A stretch of DNA of 58,948 nucleotides from Streptomyces corynorhini (GTDB taxonomy: Bacteria; Actinomycetota; Actinomycetes; Streptomycetales; Streptomycetaceae). Position numbers and translations under genes: made by a program. Below are positions 31,970 through 41,303 of the stretch, one piece after another. Positions within the stretch are counted from its first letter, which is position 1, and every line of letters begins with the position of its first letter. The DNA lies in assembly GCF_003346515.1 (NCBI RefSeq), contig NZ_QQNA01000094.1, positions 1 to 58,948 on the forward strand. Direction: 5' to 3'. The notes under the pieces were generated by a model, which was given only the letters and a program-made list of their open reading frames with translations, searched no databases and was not told the DNA's origin.

Positions 31970-32893
31970 ATGGATCTTCGAATCTTCACCGAGCCCCAGC
32001 AAGGGGCGAGCTACGACACGCTGCTGACCGTGGCCAGGGCCACCGAGGAGCTTGGCTTCGATGCCTTTTTCCGCTCTGATCATTTTGTGAAGATGGGCTC
32101 CGTCGACGGTCTGCCGGGGCCGACGGACGCCTGGATCACCCTGGCCGGGCTGGCGCGGGAGACCAAGCGGATCCGGCTCGGCACCCTGATGACCGCCGGG
32201 ACGTTCCGGCTGCCGGGGGTGCTGGCCATCCAGGTCGCGCAGGTGGACCAGATGTCGGGCGGCCGGGTCGAGCTGGGACTCGGCGCGGGGTGGTTCGAGG
32301 AGGAGCACACGGCGTACGGGATCCCCTTCCCCAAGGAGAAGTTCGCCCGGCTGGAGGAGCAACTGGCCATCGTGACCGGGCTGTGGGCCACGGAGGTCGG
32401 CGAGACCTTCACCCACCGCGGCACGCACTACCAGCTCACCGACTCGCCCGCGCTGCCCAAGCCCGCACAGTCCAAGGTGCCGGTCCTGATCGGCGGACAC
32501 GGCGCGACGCGCACCCCTCGGCTCGCCGCGCAGTACGCCGACGAGTTCAACATCCCGTTCGCCTCGGTCGAGGACACCGAGCGGCAGTTCGGCCGGGTGC
32601 GGGCCGCGGCCGAGTCGGCCGGGCGCGCGGCGGACGACCTCGTGTACTCGAACGCGCTGGTGGTCTGCGTGGGCAAGGACGACGCGGAGGTGGCCCGGCG
32701 CGCGGCGGTCCTGGGCCGGGAGGTGGCGGAGCTGAAGGAGAACGGGCTCGCGGGCTCGCCCGCCGAGGTGGTCGACAAGATCGGCCGCTACGCCGCCGTC
32801 GGTTCGTCGCGGATCTATCTCCAGGTGATGGATCTCGACGACCTCGACCAGCTGGAGCTGATCTCCGCCCAGGTGCAGTCCCAGCTCGGCTGA
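31970..32893 (+). CDS. LLM-class F420-dependent oxidoreductase
   Basis: Luciferase-like monooxygenase-fold oxidoreductase, 307 aa from ATG 31970. Features: FFRSDHFVKMGS, ARETKRIRLGTLM, LPGVLAIQVAQVDQMSGGRVELGLGAGWFEEEH, which is typical of the F420-dependent 'TIGR03560-type' family, and PVLIGGHGATRTPRLAAQYADEFN. These enzymes reduce or oxidise diverse small molecules with F420H2/F420 rather than FMN. Stands alone; substrate unknown. An ATG 15 bp upstream (31955) is also in frame but adds only MQDGA. Confidence 0.92.
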   Translation: MDLRIFTEPQQGASYDTLLTVARATEELGFDAFFRSDHFVKMGSVDGLPGPTDAWITLAGLARETKRIRLGTLMTAGTFRLPGVLAIQVAQVDQMSGGRVELGLGAGWFEEEHTAYGIPFPKEKFARLEEQLAIVTGLWATEVGETFTHRGTHYQLTDSPALPKPAQSKVPVLIGGHGATRTPRLAAQYADEFNIPFASVEDTERQFGRVRAAAESAGRAADDLVYSNALVVCVGKDDAEVARRAAVLGREVAELKENGLAGSPAEVVDKIGRYAAVGSSRIYLQVMDLDDLDQLELISAQVQSQLG

Positions 32894-33012
32894 GTTCGGT
32901 CCGACTCCGCCGGGAGCGGTGCCTGCGAGACTGGCCGGGGAAGTGATGCCGTCTCCGGTGTCCCGGGTGCGCCGAGCGGCCGGGACACCGGGCACCGAGT
33001 ACCGGAGCAGCC

Positions 33013-33924
33013 GTGAAGCCCGTCCGCGCCCTCGCCGACGTCCTCGCCGAGGAGACCGTCGTCCTCGACGGCGGTCTCTCCAACCAGCTCGTGGCCCAGG
33101 GCTGTGATCTGTCCGACGCGCTCTGGTCGGCCCGGCTCCTGGTCGACAGCCCCGAGCGGATAGAGGCCGCCCACGCGGCGTACGTGCGGGCGGGCGCGCG
33201 GGTGCTCATCACCTCCAGCTACCAGGCGACGTACGAGGGCTTCGCCCGGCGCGGCGTCGCCCGCGACGAGGCGACCGCGCTGCTGGCGCGCAGCGTGCAG
33301 CTGGCGCGCCGCGCGGCCGACGCGGGGGAGCGGGAGGTGTGGGTGGCCGCCTCGGTCGGCCCCTATGGCGCGATGCTCGCGGACGGCAGCGAGTACCGGG
33401 GGCGCTACGGGGTACCGGTGGCGGAGCTGGAGCGCTTCCACCGGCCCAGGATCGAGGCCCTCGCCTCGGCGGGTCCCGATGTCCTCGCCCTGGAGACCGT
33501 GCCCGACGTGGACGAGGCGCGGGCGCTGCTGCGGGCCGTCGAGGGGTGCGGCGTACCGGTGTGGCTCTCGTACTCCATCGCGGGCGAGCACACCCGCGCG
33601 GGTCAGCCGCTGGCCGAGGCGTTCGCGCCGGCCGCCGGGGTCGACCAGGTCATCGCCGTGGGCGTCAACTGCTGTGAGCCCGGCGATGTGGACCGTGCCG
33701 TGGAGATCGCCGCCTCGGTGACGGGCAAGCCCGTCGTCGTCTACCCGAACAGCGGGGAGAAGTGGGACGCGGCGGCCCGGGAGTGGCGCGGGCGGCCCGG
33801 GTTCGACCCGGGCCGGGTGCGGTCCTGGAGCGCGTCCGGGGCCCGCCTGGTCGGCGGCTGCTGCCGGGTGGGGCCCGCCGGGACGGCGGAGCTGACGGCG
33901 CTGACCGCGCCGCCGACGGCCTGA
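33013..33924 (+). CDS. mmuM: Homocysteine S-methyltransferase
   Basis: Zinc-dependent methyltransferase making methionine from homocysteine, usually with S-methylmethionine as donor; 303 aa. Zinc ligands are in [10 protein letters not shown] (about C220) and GGCCRVGP (C283, C284). Other family stretches: [52 protein letters not shown]. The GTG 33013 follows AGCAGCC without a strong ribosome site. No neighbouring methionine genes; donor specificity (SMM or SAM) is inferred from the family. Confidence 0.93.
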   Translation: MKPVRALADVLAEETVVLDGGLSNQLVAQGCDLSDALWSARLLVDSPERIEAAHAAYVRAGARVLITSSYQATYEGFARRGVARDEATALLARSVQLARRAADAGEREVWVAASVGPYGAMLADGSEYRGRYGVPVAELERFHRPRIEALASAGPDVLALETVPDVDEARALLRAVEGCGVPVWLSYSIAGEHTRAGQPLAEAFAPAAGVDQVIAVGVNCCEPGDVDRAVEIAASVTGKPVVVYPNSGEKWDAAAREWRGRPGFDPGRVRSWSASGARLVGGCCRVGPAGTAELTALTAPPTA

Positions 33925-34001
33925 CCGCCCCGACCGTGCCGCCCGCTGTCTGGCCAAGAGTGACGGTGGTGCTCCCGGGGCGATCGCGCCACGATGGGGG
34001 C

Positions 34002-35234
34002 ATGGGATTCCAGGTGAACTCCGAGACCGGGCGGCTGCGCCGCGTCATACTGCACCGCCCCGATCTGGAGCTGAAGAGGCTCACTCCGGGCAACAAGGAC
34101 GCGTTGCTCTTCGACGACGTGCTCTGGGTCCGCCGCGCGCAGGAGGAGCACGACGCCTTCGCCGCCGTGCTGCGCGACCGAGGGGTGCGGGTCCATCTCT
34201 TCGGCGATCTGCTCCGCGAGTCGCTGGAACTGCCGGTCGCGCGCGGGCTGGTACTGGACCGGGTCTTCCACGAGAAGGAGTACGGCCCGCTCGCCACCGG
34301 CCATCTCCGGGAGGTCTTCGACAAGCTGCCCACGGCCGAGCTGGTGGAGGCGCTGGTCGGGGGGATGACCAAACGGGACTTCCTGGAGCGGCACACGGAA
34401 CCGACCTCGGTCCGCTTCCATGTGATGGACCTCGACGACTTCCTGCTCGACCCGCTGCCCAACCACCTCTTCACCCGGGACACCTCCGCCTGGATCTACG
34501 ACGGAGTCTCCATCAACGCGATGCGCTGGCCCGCGAGACAGCGCGAGACCGTGCACTTCGAGGCCATCTACAAGCACCATCCGCTCTTCGCCGGAGCGCC
34601 GGCGGGCGAGTTCCACCACTGGTCCGAAGGACAGGACGACTACCCCTCCACCATCGAGGGCGGCGATGTCCTGGTCATCGGCGCGGGCGCCGTGCTGATC
34701 GGGATGAGCGAGCGCACCACCCCGCAGGCGGTCGAGATGCTCGCGCGCGGCCTCTTCGCGGCGGGTTCCGCCACCACGATCGTGGCGCTCGACATGCCCA
34801 AGCGGCGGGCGTTCATGCATCTCGACACGGTGATGACGATGGTCGACGACCACACCTTCACCCAGTACGCGGGGCTCGGCATGCTCCGCTCCTACACCAT
34901 CGAACCGGGCGCCGACGGCCAGGAGCTGAAGGTCACCGACCATCCGCCCGAGCACATGCACCGGGCCATCGCGGCGGCGCTGGGCCTGGACGCGATCCGG
35001 GTGCTGACCGCCACGCAGGACGTGCACTCGGCCGCGCGCGAGCAGTGGGACGACGGCTGCAACGTGCTCGCCGTCGAGCCCGGGGTGGTCGTCGCGTACG
35101 AGCGCAACGTCACCACCAACAGCCATCTGCGCGAGCAGGGCATCGAGGTGATCGAGATCCCCGGCGGCGAGCTGGGCCGGGGGCGGGGCGGGCCCCGGTG
35201 CATGAGCTGCCCGGTGGAGCGGGACGCCGCGTAG
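34002..35234 (+). CDS. arcA: Arginine deiminase
   Basis: Converts arginine to citrulline and ammonia, the first step of the arginine deiminase pathway; 410 aa, normal length. Conserved stretches: [19 protein letters not shown] at the start, [48 protein letters not shown] with the catalytic His, and [10 protein letters not shown] with nucleophile C400. ATG 34002 lies 77 bp after mmuM. The ornithine carbamoyltransferase gene follows 148 bp later with its own regulatory region, so the two act in sequence; no carbamate kinase or antiporter is seen here. Confidence 0.97.
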   Translation: MGFQVNSETGRLRRVILHRPDLELKRLTPGNKDALLFDDVLWVRRAQEEHDAFAAVLRDRGVRVHLFGDLLRESLELPVARGLVLDRVFHEKEYGPLATGHLREVFDKLPTAELVEALVGGMTKRDFLERHTEPTSVRFHVMDLDDFLLDPLPNHLFTRDTSAWIYDGVSINAMRWPARQRETVHFEAIYKHHPLFAGAPAGEFHHWSEGQDDYPSTIEGGDVLVIGAGAVLIGMSERTTPQAVEMLARGLFAAGSATTIVALDMPKRRAFMHLDTVMTMVDDHTFTQYAGLGMLRSYTIEPGADGQELKVTDHPPEHMHRAIAAALGLDAIRVLTATQDVHSAAREQWDDGCNVLAVEPGVVVAYERNVTTNSHLREQGIEVIEIPGGELGRGRGGPRCMSCPVERDAA

Positions 35235-35299
35235 GTCCTGTCCGGGCGGCCTTGTCCGAGCGGACCTGGGCACTTTCGCCCGGATCGGGCCGACCAGGA

Positions 35300-35315
35300 C
35301 TGTATAGCAATACAG
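35300..35315. promoter_or_regulatory. Operator palindrome upstream of ornithine carbamoyltransferase
   Basis: CTGTATAGCAATACAG (CTGTAT-N4-ATACAG) is a perfect 6-bp inverted repeat in an AT-rich patch 67 bp before the ATG, ending ten bases before a TATAGT -10 candidate. It would overlap the -35 region, so a repressor or ArgR-like factor could block transcription. The shape resembles GntR-type operators as much as ARG boxes. Confidence 0.65.
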
Positions 35316-35324
35316 GGCATCGTA

Positions 35325-35330
35325 TATAGT
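35325..35330 (+). promoter_or_regulatory. Candidate -10 element (TATAGT)
   Basis: TATAGT 53 bp before the ornithine carbamoyltransferase start; the matching -35 position falls in the palindrome at 35300-35315. Confidence 0.45.
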
Positions 35331-35382
35331 TACGGCTCCATTTGTTCTTCCCTCACCCTCACGCGCTCCGGGAGCAGCCAAC

Positions 35383-36399
35383 ATGGCGATACACCTCGAA
35401 GGCCGCCACTTCCTCAAGGAGCTGGACTTCACGGCCGAGGAGTTCCGCGGTCTGATCGATCTGGCCGCGGAACTCAAGGCGGCGAAGAAGGCGGGTACCG
35501 AGGTCCAGCGGCTGCGCGGGAAGAACATCGCGCTGATCTTCGAGAAGGCGTCGACCCGGACGCGCTGCGCCTTCGAGGTGGCCGCCGCCGATCAGGGCGC
35601 CTCCACGACGTACATCGACCCGGCGGGCTCGCACATCGGCAAGAAGGAGTCGGCCAAGGACACCGCCCGCGTGCTCGGCCGGATGTTCGACGGCATCGAG
35701 TTCCGGGGGGACGCGCAGGCGACGGTCGAGGAGCTGGCCGCGTATGCGGGGGTCCCCGTCTTCAACGGGCTCACGGACGACTGGCACCCCACCCAGATGC
35801 TCGCCGACGTGCTCACCATGACCGAGCACACCGACAAGCCGCTGACCGAGGTCGCTTTCGCCTATCTGGGGGACGCCCGCTTCAACATGGGCAACTCGTA
35901 CCTGGTCACCGGCGCCCTGCTCGGGATGGACGTACGGATCGTCGCGCCGCGCGCCTACTGGCCGAGCGAGGAGATCCGGGCGCTGGCCGAGACCGCGGCG
36001 GCAGCCAGCGGCGCCCGGCTCACGCTCACCGAGGAGGTCGCCGAGGGAGTCGCGGGCGCCGATTTCGTGGCCACCGACGTCTGGGTGTCGATGGGGGAGC
36101 CCAAGGAGGTCTGGGACGAGCGGATCGCGGCCCTGGGGCCGTACGCCGTGACGATGGACGTGCTGCGCGCCACCGGCAACCCCGGGGTGAAATTCCTGCA
36201 CTGCCTGCCGGCCTTCCACGACCTGGGCACCGCGGTCGGCCGCGAGATCCACGAGCGGCACGGGCTGACCGAGCTGGAAGTCACGGACGAGGTGTTCGAG
36301 TCGGCACACGCGGTCGTCTTCGACGAGGCCGAGAACCGGCTGCACACCATCAAGGCCGTACTGGTGGCGACGCTGGGCCGGGAGTCCGTAGCGGAGTGA
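35383..36399 (+). CDS. Ornithine carbamoyltransferase
   Basis: Interconverts ornithine plus carbamoyl phosphate with citrulline; 338 aa. Carbamoyl-phosphate site STRTRCAFE (about 57-65), ornithine loops [13 protein letters not shown] and DVWVSMGEP, and the catalytic HCLP (273-276). Its place after arginine deiminase indicates the catabolic (ArcB-like) direction, citrulline to ornithine and carbamoyl phosphate, but sequence alone does not separate ArcB from ArgF. It has its own operator-promoter region. Confidence 0.96.
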   Translation: MAIHLEGRHFLKELDFTAEEFRGLIDLAAELKAAKKAGTEVQRLRGKNIALIFEKASTRTRCAFEVAAADQGASTTYIDPAGSHIGKKESAKDTARVLGRMFDGIEFRGDAQATVEELAAYAGVPVFNGLTDDWHPTQMLADVLTMTEHTDKPLTEVAFAYLGDARFNMGNSYLVTGALLGMDVRIVAPRAYWPSEEIRALAETAAAASGARLTLTEEVAEGVAGADFVATDVWVSMGEPKEVWDERIAALGPYAVTMDVLRATGNPGVKFLHCLPAFHDLGTAVGREIHERHGLTELEVTDEVFESAHAVVFDEAENRLHTIKAVLVATLGRESVAE

Positions 36400-36421
36400 C
36401 GGGGCGGGCCGGGGGCGGATC

Positions 36422-36832
36422 TCAGACCGCGGGCAGGGTGAACCAGACCGCCTTGCCCTGGTCCGTGGCGCGGTGACCGCAGGCCGAGCTGAGGGTGCTG
36501 ATCAGCAGCAGGCCGCGGCCGTCCTCCTCCCAGGGGTCCGGCATGTCGCCCGGCTGCGAGAGATTGCCCGGCGGCGCCGGGTCGCCGTCGTGCACCTCGA
36601 CCTGACAGCCGGTCGGGAGCAGCACCACGACCAGCTCGATCGGATGGTCGCCGCCGGTGTGCTGGATGGCGTTGGCGACCAGCTCGGCGGTGAGCAGCTC
36701 CGCCGTCTCGCTGTGGGTGCTCTCCTCCACGTGCGCGAGCGCCGAACGGACCAGGGCGCGCGCGAGCGGCACCGCTTCGGCGCTGTGCGGAAGCGTGACT
36801 CGCCAGGGTGAGGAGCCTGCGGCTTCGGTCAT
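36422..36832 (-). CDS. RsbW-like HATPase anti-sigma factor / serine kinase
   Basis: Small ATP-binding regulatory protein of the Streptomyces HATPase_c_2 family, 136 aa from ATG 36832 (a TTG at 36859 would add nine residues). N box ETAELLTAELVANAIQHTG (about 46-64), G box DGRGLLLISTL (about 105-115). Such proteins bind sigma factors or phosphorylate anti-anti-sigma partners; Streptomyces has dozens, and no partner gene is adjacent. Convergent with the ornithine carbamoyltransferase gene (22-bp gap). Confidence 0.9.
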   Translation of the reverse strand: MTEAAGSSPWRVTLPHSAEAVPLARALVRSALAHVEESTHSETAELLTAELVANAIQHTGGDHPIELVVVLLPTGCQVEVHDGDPAPPGNLSQPGDMPDPWEEDGRGLLLISTLSSACGHRATDQGKAVWFTLPAV

Positions 36833-37004
36833 GAGCGGGTGGTCCGATCGGGGGCGCAAGTAATCAGGAGTGGGGAAGTCCTATTACGTTCAACTTTACG
36901 GAGCGTAAAGGGAGAGGCAAGGGGCGGCGGCCCGGCCGGGGCAGGACCTTCGGCCCCGGCGCGCGGGACTTTCGGCCCTTCGGAGCCCCCTCTATCGCGT
37001 ACTC

Positions 37005-37018
37005 GTGACGATAGTCAC
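37005..37018. promoter_or_regulatory. Shared operator copy 1, upstream of aryl-CoA operon
   Basis: GTGACGATAGTCAC, perfect GTGAC-N4-GTCAC palindrome preceded by TATCG, about 145 bp before the enoyl-CoA hydratase start. A near-identical site lies at 43010-43023 between the other two arms of the cluster. Proposed site for the cluster's PaaX regulator. Confidence 0.75.
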
Positions 37019-37062
37019 ACATGGGTGATACCTTCGGAAGGCAGCCGGTACAGAGCGACCGA

Positions 37063-37116
37063 GGCACACGACGGCGCACGGCGCACCACGCACGGCACAC
37101 GACGGCGCACGGCGCA
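37063..37116. repeat. 23-bp direct repeat in the leader of the aryl-CoA operon
   Basis: The 23 bp at 37063-37085 recur exactly at 37094-37116 (31-bp period; GGCACACGACGGCGCACGGC plus three bases). They lie between the operator and the enoyl-CoA hydratase gene. Confidence 0.9.
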
Positions 37117-37163
37117 CGGCAACAGCATCCGCAGCACACACGCGCTGAAGGAGGCCGCCTTCC

Positions 37164-37994
37164 ATGAGCCCGTTCGAAGGTTCCGCGCCCCGCACCCGGG
37201 ACTGGCGGCATCTGCGGCTGGTGAGGCAGGACGACGGCGTCGCGACCGTCACGCTCGCCCGCCCCGACAAACTCAACGCGCTCACCTTCGGCGCCTACGC
37301 CGATCTGCGCGATCTGCTGGCCGAACTGTCCCGGGAACGTTCGGTACGCGCCCTGGTGCTGGCCGGAGAGGGGCGCGGCTTCTGCTCGGGCGGTGACGTG
37401 GACGAGATCATCGGCGCCACCCTCGCCATGGACGCCGCCCGGCTCCTGGACTTCAACCGGATGACCGGCCAGGTGGTACGGGCGATCCGCGAGTGCCCCT
37501 TCCCGGTGATCGCGGCCGTGCACGGAGTCGCGGCGGGCGCGGGCGCCGTGCTCGCGCTCGCCGCCGACTTCCGGATCGCCGACCCCTCCGCCCGCTTCGC
37601 CTTCCTCTTCACCCGGGTCGGTCTCTCCGGCGGCGACATGGGCGCCGCCTATCTGCTGCCCCGGGTCGTCGGCCTCGGCCACGCGACACGGCTGCTGATG
37701 CTCGGCGATCCGGTACGCGCCCCCGAAGCCGAGCGGATCGGGCTGATCAGCGAGCTGGCCGAGGAGGGCCGGGCCGGTGACCGGGCCGCCGAGCTGGCCC
37801 GTCGGCTCGCCGCGGGCCCCGCCCTGGCGTACGCCCAGACCAAGGCCCTGCTCACCGCCGAGCTGGACATGCCGCTCGCGGCGGCGGTCGAACTCGACGC
37901 CGCCACGCAGGCGCTGCTGATGAACAGCGCGGACTACGCCGAGTTCCACGCCGCGTTCACCGCGAAGCGGGCGCCCCTCTGGCAGGGCCGATGA
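37164..37994 (+). CDS. Enoyl-CoA hydratase/isomerase family protein
   Basis: Crotonase-fold enzyme, 276 aa, acting on a CoA thioester of the aryl degradation cluster, most likely in ring-opening or beta-oxidation-like steps. Oxyanion-hole stretches: GRGFCSGGDVDE (about 74-85) and VAAGAGAVLALAADFRIADPSARFAF with TRVGLSGGDMG. The second catalytic acid position is a Gly/Asp motif (GGDMG), so hydratase, isomerase or hydrolase activity cannot be told apart. Its stop overlaps the ATG of the fused flavoprotein (ATGA), so both are co-translated. Confidence 0.92.
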   Translation: MSPFEGSAPRTRDWRHLRLVRQDDGVATVTLARPDKLNALTFGAYADLRDLLAELSRERSVRALVLAGEGRGFCSGGDVDEIIGATLAMDAARLLDFNRMTGQVVRAIRECPFPVIAAVHGVAAGAGAVLALAADFRIADPSARFAFLFTRVGLSGGDMGAAYLLPRVVGLGHATRLLMLGDPVRAPEAERIGLISELAEEGRAGDRAAELARRLAAGPALAYAQTKALLTAELDMPLAAAVELDAATQALLMNSADYAEFHAAFTAKRAPLWQGR

Positions 37995-40408
37995 CCGCCC
38001 CGGGGACAGGCACAGGCATCGGCACAGGCAAGGACGGCGGCAAAGGCGAAGACACGAGCGGGGGCAACGGCAACGGCAACGGCAATGGCAACGGCAATGG
38101 CAACGGCAACGGCAACGGCGCGCTGCGCGTCGCCGTCATCGGCGGGGGCCCCGGCGGGCTGTACGCGGCGGCCCTGCTCAAACGCCTCGACCCCGCCCGG
38201 GAGATCACCGTCTGGGAGCGCGGCGCCCCCGACGACACCTTCGGCTTCGGCGTCGTCCTCTCCGACGAGACCCTCGGCTCCGTCGAACACTCCGACCCCG
38301 TCGTCCACCGGGCGCTGCGGGCGGCCTGCGTGCGCTGGGACGCCATCGACATCGTCCACCGAGGCCACACCCTCACCTGCGGCGGCCACGGCTTCGCCGC
38401 GCTCGCCCGGCGCCGGATGCTGGAGATCCTGGCCGAGCGCTGCGCCTCCCTCGGCGTACGGCTCCACCTCCGTACGGAGGCACCGCCCGCCGCCGAACTG
38501 GCCGCCACGCACGATCTGGTGATCGCCGCCGACGGCGTGCACAGCCTCACCCGCGCCGCCCACGCCGACGCCTTCGGCCCGGCCGTCACCACCCACCGCT
38601 GCCGCTACATCTGGCTCGCCGCCGACTTCGCCCTCGACGCGTTCCGCTTCGAGACCGCCGAGACGCGGTACGGGGTGATGCAGCTGCACGGCTACCCGTA
38701 CGCCCCGGACGCGAGCACCGTCATCGTGGAGATGCGCGAGGAGGTGTGGCGCGCGGCCGGTTTCGACGCCCCGGACCCCCGGGCGTCGGTGGACCGCTGC
38801 GCCGCGATCTTCGCGGGCGCCCTCGGCGGCCGGCCGCTGCGCTCCCGCGCCTCGTCGGGCTCACCCGCCTCGCCTTGGACCGCGTTCCGTACCGTGGTCA
38901 ACGACCGCTGGAGCCACGGGAACACGGTGCTCATCGGCGACGCCGCGCACACCGCCCACTTCTCCATCGGCTCCGGCACCAAGCTCGCCGTCGAGGACGC
39001 CCTCGCCCTCGCCGCCTGTATCGAGGAGCGGCCCGATCTGCCGGCCGCGCTGGCCGCCTACGAGAGCGAACGCCGCCCCGTCGTGGAGTCCACCCAGCGC
39101 GCGGCCGCCGCCAGCCTGCGCTGGTTCGAGGAGCTGGCGGCCTACACCGCCCAGCCGCCGCACCGGTTCGCCTTCGGCCTGCTCACCCGCAGCCGCCGGG
39201 TCACCCACGACAACCTGCGGCTGCGTGATCCCGGCTTCACCCGGGCCGTCGAGAAGGACTTCGGCTGCCCGCCAGGCACCCCGCCCATGTTCACCCCGCT
39301 CCGGCTGCGCGAGCTGACCCTGCGCAACCGCGTCGTCGTCTCCCCGATGGACATGTACAGCGCGACCGACGGGGTTCCCGGCGACTTCCACCTCGTCCAT
39401 CTCGGCGCCCGCGCCCTGGGCGGCGCCGGTCTGGTCATGACCGAGATGGTCTGCGTCAGCCCCGAGGGCCGGATCACCCCCGGCTGCACCGGCCTCTACA
39501 CCCGCGAACAGAGCGAGGGCTGGCGCCGCGTCACCGACTTCGTCCACCGCCGCTCACCGGGCACCGCCATCGGAGTCCAGCTCGGGCACGCGGGCCGCAA
39601 GGGCTCCACCCGGCTCATGTGGGACGGCATGGACGAGCCGCTGCCGGGCGGGAACTGGCCGCTGTACGCCGCCTCCCCGCTGCCCTACCGGCCGGGGGTC
39701 GGCCAGATCCCGCATCAGCTCGACCGGCGCCAGCTCGACACCGTACGCGAGCAGTTCGCCGCGGCGGCGCGACGGGCCCAGCGCAGCGGCTTCGACCTGC
39801 TCGAACTGCACTGCGCGCACGGCTACCTGCTGTCGGGATTCCTCTCCCCGCTCACCAACCTGCGCACCGACGCCTACGGCGGCACGCTGGAGCGGCGGCT
39901 GCGCTTCCCGCTCGAAGTCTTCGACGCCGTACGCGCCGACTGGCCCGCCGAGCGGCCCATGACGGTGCGTATCTCGGCCGCCGACTGGGCGCCGGGCGGC
40001 ACCACCCCGGACGAGGCCGTCGAGATCGCCCGCGCCTTCGCCGCGCACGGCGCCGACGCGATCGACGTCTCGACCGGACAGGTCGTCGCGGACGAACGGC
40101 CCGAGTTCGGCCGCTCGTACCAGACGCCGTTCGCCGATCTGATCCGCAACACCCTGTCCCTACCCGTCATAGCCGTCGGCGCCATCTCCTCCTGGGACGA
40201 CGTCAACTCCCTCATCCTGGCGGGCCGCACCGATCTGTGCGCGCTCGGGCGGCCCCATCTCCACGACCCGAACTGGACGCTGCACGCGGCGGCGGCCCAG
40301 GGGTACGAGGGCCAGGCCGCGCCCTGGCCCACGCCGTACCGCGCGGGCAGCAGGCCGCCGCCCGCCGGCCGCACCGACGCACCGAAGGCGCGCCTCACTC
40401 TTCGCTGA
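37991..40408 (+). CDS. Fused FAD monooxygenase / OYE-type reductase (ACMR-like)
   Basis: Bifunctional flavoprotein, 805 aa, like 2-aminobenzoyl-CoA monooxygenase/reductase (often annotated salicylyl-CoA 5-hydroxylase/oxidoreductase). An N-terminal aromatic-hydroxylase part has FAD motif VAVIGGGPGGLYAAALL (about 46-62), GFGVVLSDETLGSVE and NTVLIGDAAHTAHFSIGSG (about 314). A C-terminal old-yellow-enzyme part begins near 430 (MFTPLRLRELTLRNRVVVSPM) with GVQLGHAGRKGS and ELHCAHGYLLSGFLSPLTN. It would hydroxylate and then reduce the aromatic CoA ester, dearomatising it. Residues 20-44 are a low-complexity insert, (NG)9 after Lys/Gly-rich sequence, from a GGCAAC repeat. ATG 37991 overlaps the previous stop. 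Confidence 0.93.
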   Translation: MTAPGTGTGIGTGKDGGKGEDTSGGNGNGNGNGNGNGNGNGNGALRVAVIGGGPGGLYAAALLKRLDPAREITVWERGAPDDTFGFGVVLSDETLGSVEHSDPVVHRALRAACVRWDAIDIVHRGHTLTCGGHGFAALARRRMLEILAERCASLGVRLHLRTEAPPAAELAATHDLVIAADGVHSLTRAAHADAFGPAVTTHRCRYIWLAADFALDAFRFETAETRYGVMQLHGYPYAPDASTVIVEMREEVWRAAGFDAPDPRASVDRCAAIFAGALGGRPLRSRASSGSPASPWTAFRTVVNDRWSHGNTVLIGDAAHTAHFSIGSGTKLAVEDALALAACIEERPDLPAALAAYESERRPVVESTQRAAAASLRWFEELAAYTAQPPHRFAFGLLTRSRRVTHDNLRLRDPGFTRAVEKDFGCPPGTPPMFTPLRLRELTLRNRVVVSPMDMYSATDGVPGDFHLVHLGARALGGAGLVMTEMVCVSPEGRITPGCTGLYTREQSEGWRRVTDFVHRRSPGTAIGVQLGHAGRKGSTRLMWDGMDEPLPGGNWPLYAASPLPYRPGVGQIPHQLDRRQLDTVREQFAAAARRAQRSGFDLLELHCAHGYLLSGFLSPLTNLRTDAYGGTLERRLRFPLEVFDAVRADWPAERPMTVRISAADWAPGGTTPDEAVEIARAFAAHGADAIDVSTGQVVADERPEFGRSYQTPFADLIRNTLSLPVIAVGAISSWDDVNSLILAGRTDLCALGRPHLHDPNWTLHAAAAQGYEGQAAPWPTPYRAGSRPPPAGRTDAPKARLTLR
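38063..38118 (+). repeat. GGCAAC hexanucleotide array
   Basis: Nine tandem GGCAAC/GGCAAT units near the 5' end of the flavoprotein gene, coding for (NG)n immediately before the FAD-binding strand. Confidence 0.95.
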
Positions 40409-41279
40409 GGACCCCGTCGACGAACTCCCGTGCCGGATCGCGCAGCAGGTCGTGCAGCCGGGCGAAGACCTCGGCGCAGCGCCCACCGGGCCAGTCGGGC
40501 GGCAGCAGCTCGGCGGGCAGACCGGGATCCGCGTACGGCAGCGCGCGCCAGGAGTCCAGCGCGAGCAGATAGTCGCGGTAGGCGTCGCGCGCCGATCGCT
40601 CCCTTCCGCCCTCCCTTCCGCCCTCCCTTCCGCCCTCTCCGCCGCTCTCCCCGCCGTCCTCTCCTCGGGCCTCCCAGTCCCGCAGCACCGGTTCGTGCAC
40701 CGCGAGGAACTCCTCGTACCGCCCGGCGATCGCGGGCAGATCCCACCAGCGGGCCACCGCGTCCGCCGTCGCCCCGAAGCCCAGGTACGCGCCGCCGAAC
40801 AGCTCCACGTACGCGTCGAGTTCGAGCCTGCGCAGCATATGACCCGTCTCCTCGCGCAGCCGCGCGGGCGCGATCCACACCCCGGGCGCCGCCGTACCGA
40901 AACCGAGCCGGGCCAGCCGGGAGCGCAGCAGATGGCGCTTGTGGCGCTCCGACTCCGGCACGGTGAAGACGGCCAGCACCCAGCCGTCCGCGATCCCGGG
41001 CGGAGCGGGGGCGTATATCCGCCGGTCCCCGTCGTCGAGCAGCTGCCGCGCCTGCGCGGAGAGCGCGTACCCGGCCGCGCCCCGCGCCGTACGCTCCGCG
41101 ACCAGCAGCCCGCGCCGCTTGAGCCGGGAGACCGACGAGCGCACCGAGGGCGCGTCCACCCCCAGAGCGTCCAGCAGCCGGATCAGCTCGGCCACCGCGA
41201 GCGGCGCGCCGTCCGGGGAGCGCCCGTACGCGCCGTACAGGGTGACGATCAGGGATCGGGGGGAGTGCTGCTCGGCCAC
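40395..41279 (-). CDS. PaaX-family transcriptional regulator
   Basis: Repressor of the phenylacetyl-CoA regulator family, 294 aa from GTG 41279. Winged helix in RSLIVTLYGAYGRSPDGAPLAVAELIRLLDALGVDAPSVRSSVSRLKRRGLL (about 8-60), then the PaaX core (WVLAVFTVPESERHKRHLLRSRLARLGFG, FGGAYLGFG). Members respond to aryl-CoA thioesters. It sits 24 bp behind the CoA-ligase gene on the same strand, so ligase and regulator share one transcript, and it overlaps the convergent flavoprotein gene by 14 bp. Residues about 205-220 are an EGGR repeat from a 12-bp array (40600-40640). Likely sites: the palindromes at 37005 and 43010. Confidence 0.93.
   Translation of the reverse strand: MAEQHSPRSLIVTLYGAYGRSPDGAPLAVAELIRLLDALGVDAPSVRSSVSRLKRRGLLVAERTARGAAGYALSAQARQLLDDGDRRIYAPAPPGIADGWVLAVFTVPESERHKRHLLRSRLARLGFGTAAPGVWIAPARLREETGHMLRRLELDAYVELFGGAYLGFGATADAVARWWDLPAIAGRYEEFLAVHEPVLRDWEARGEDGGESGGEGGREGGREGGRERSARDAYRDYLLALDSWRALPYADPGLPAELLPPDWPGGRCAEVFARLHDLLRDPAREFVDGVLSEE
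40600..40640. repeat. 12-bp array CCTCCCTTCCGC in the paaX gene
   Basis: Three tandem copies of CCTCCCTTCCGC code on the minus strand for GGREGGREGGR in the middle of the regulator. Confidence 0.9.
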
Positions 41280-41303
41280 GTGATCATGTTACGCACCGGG
41301 CCG

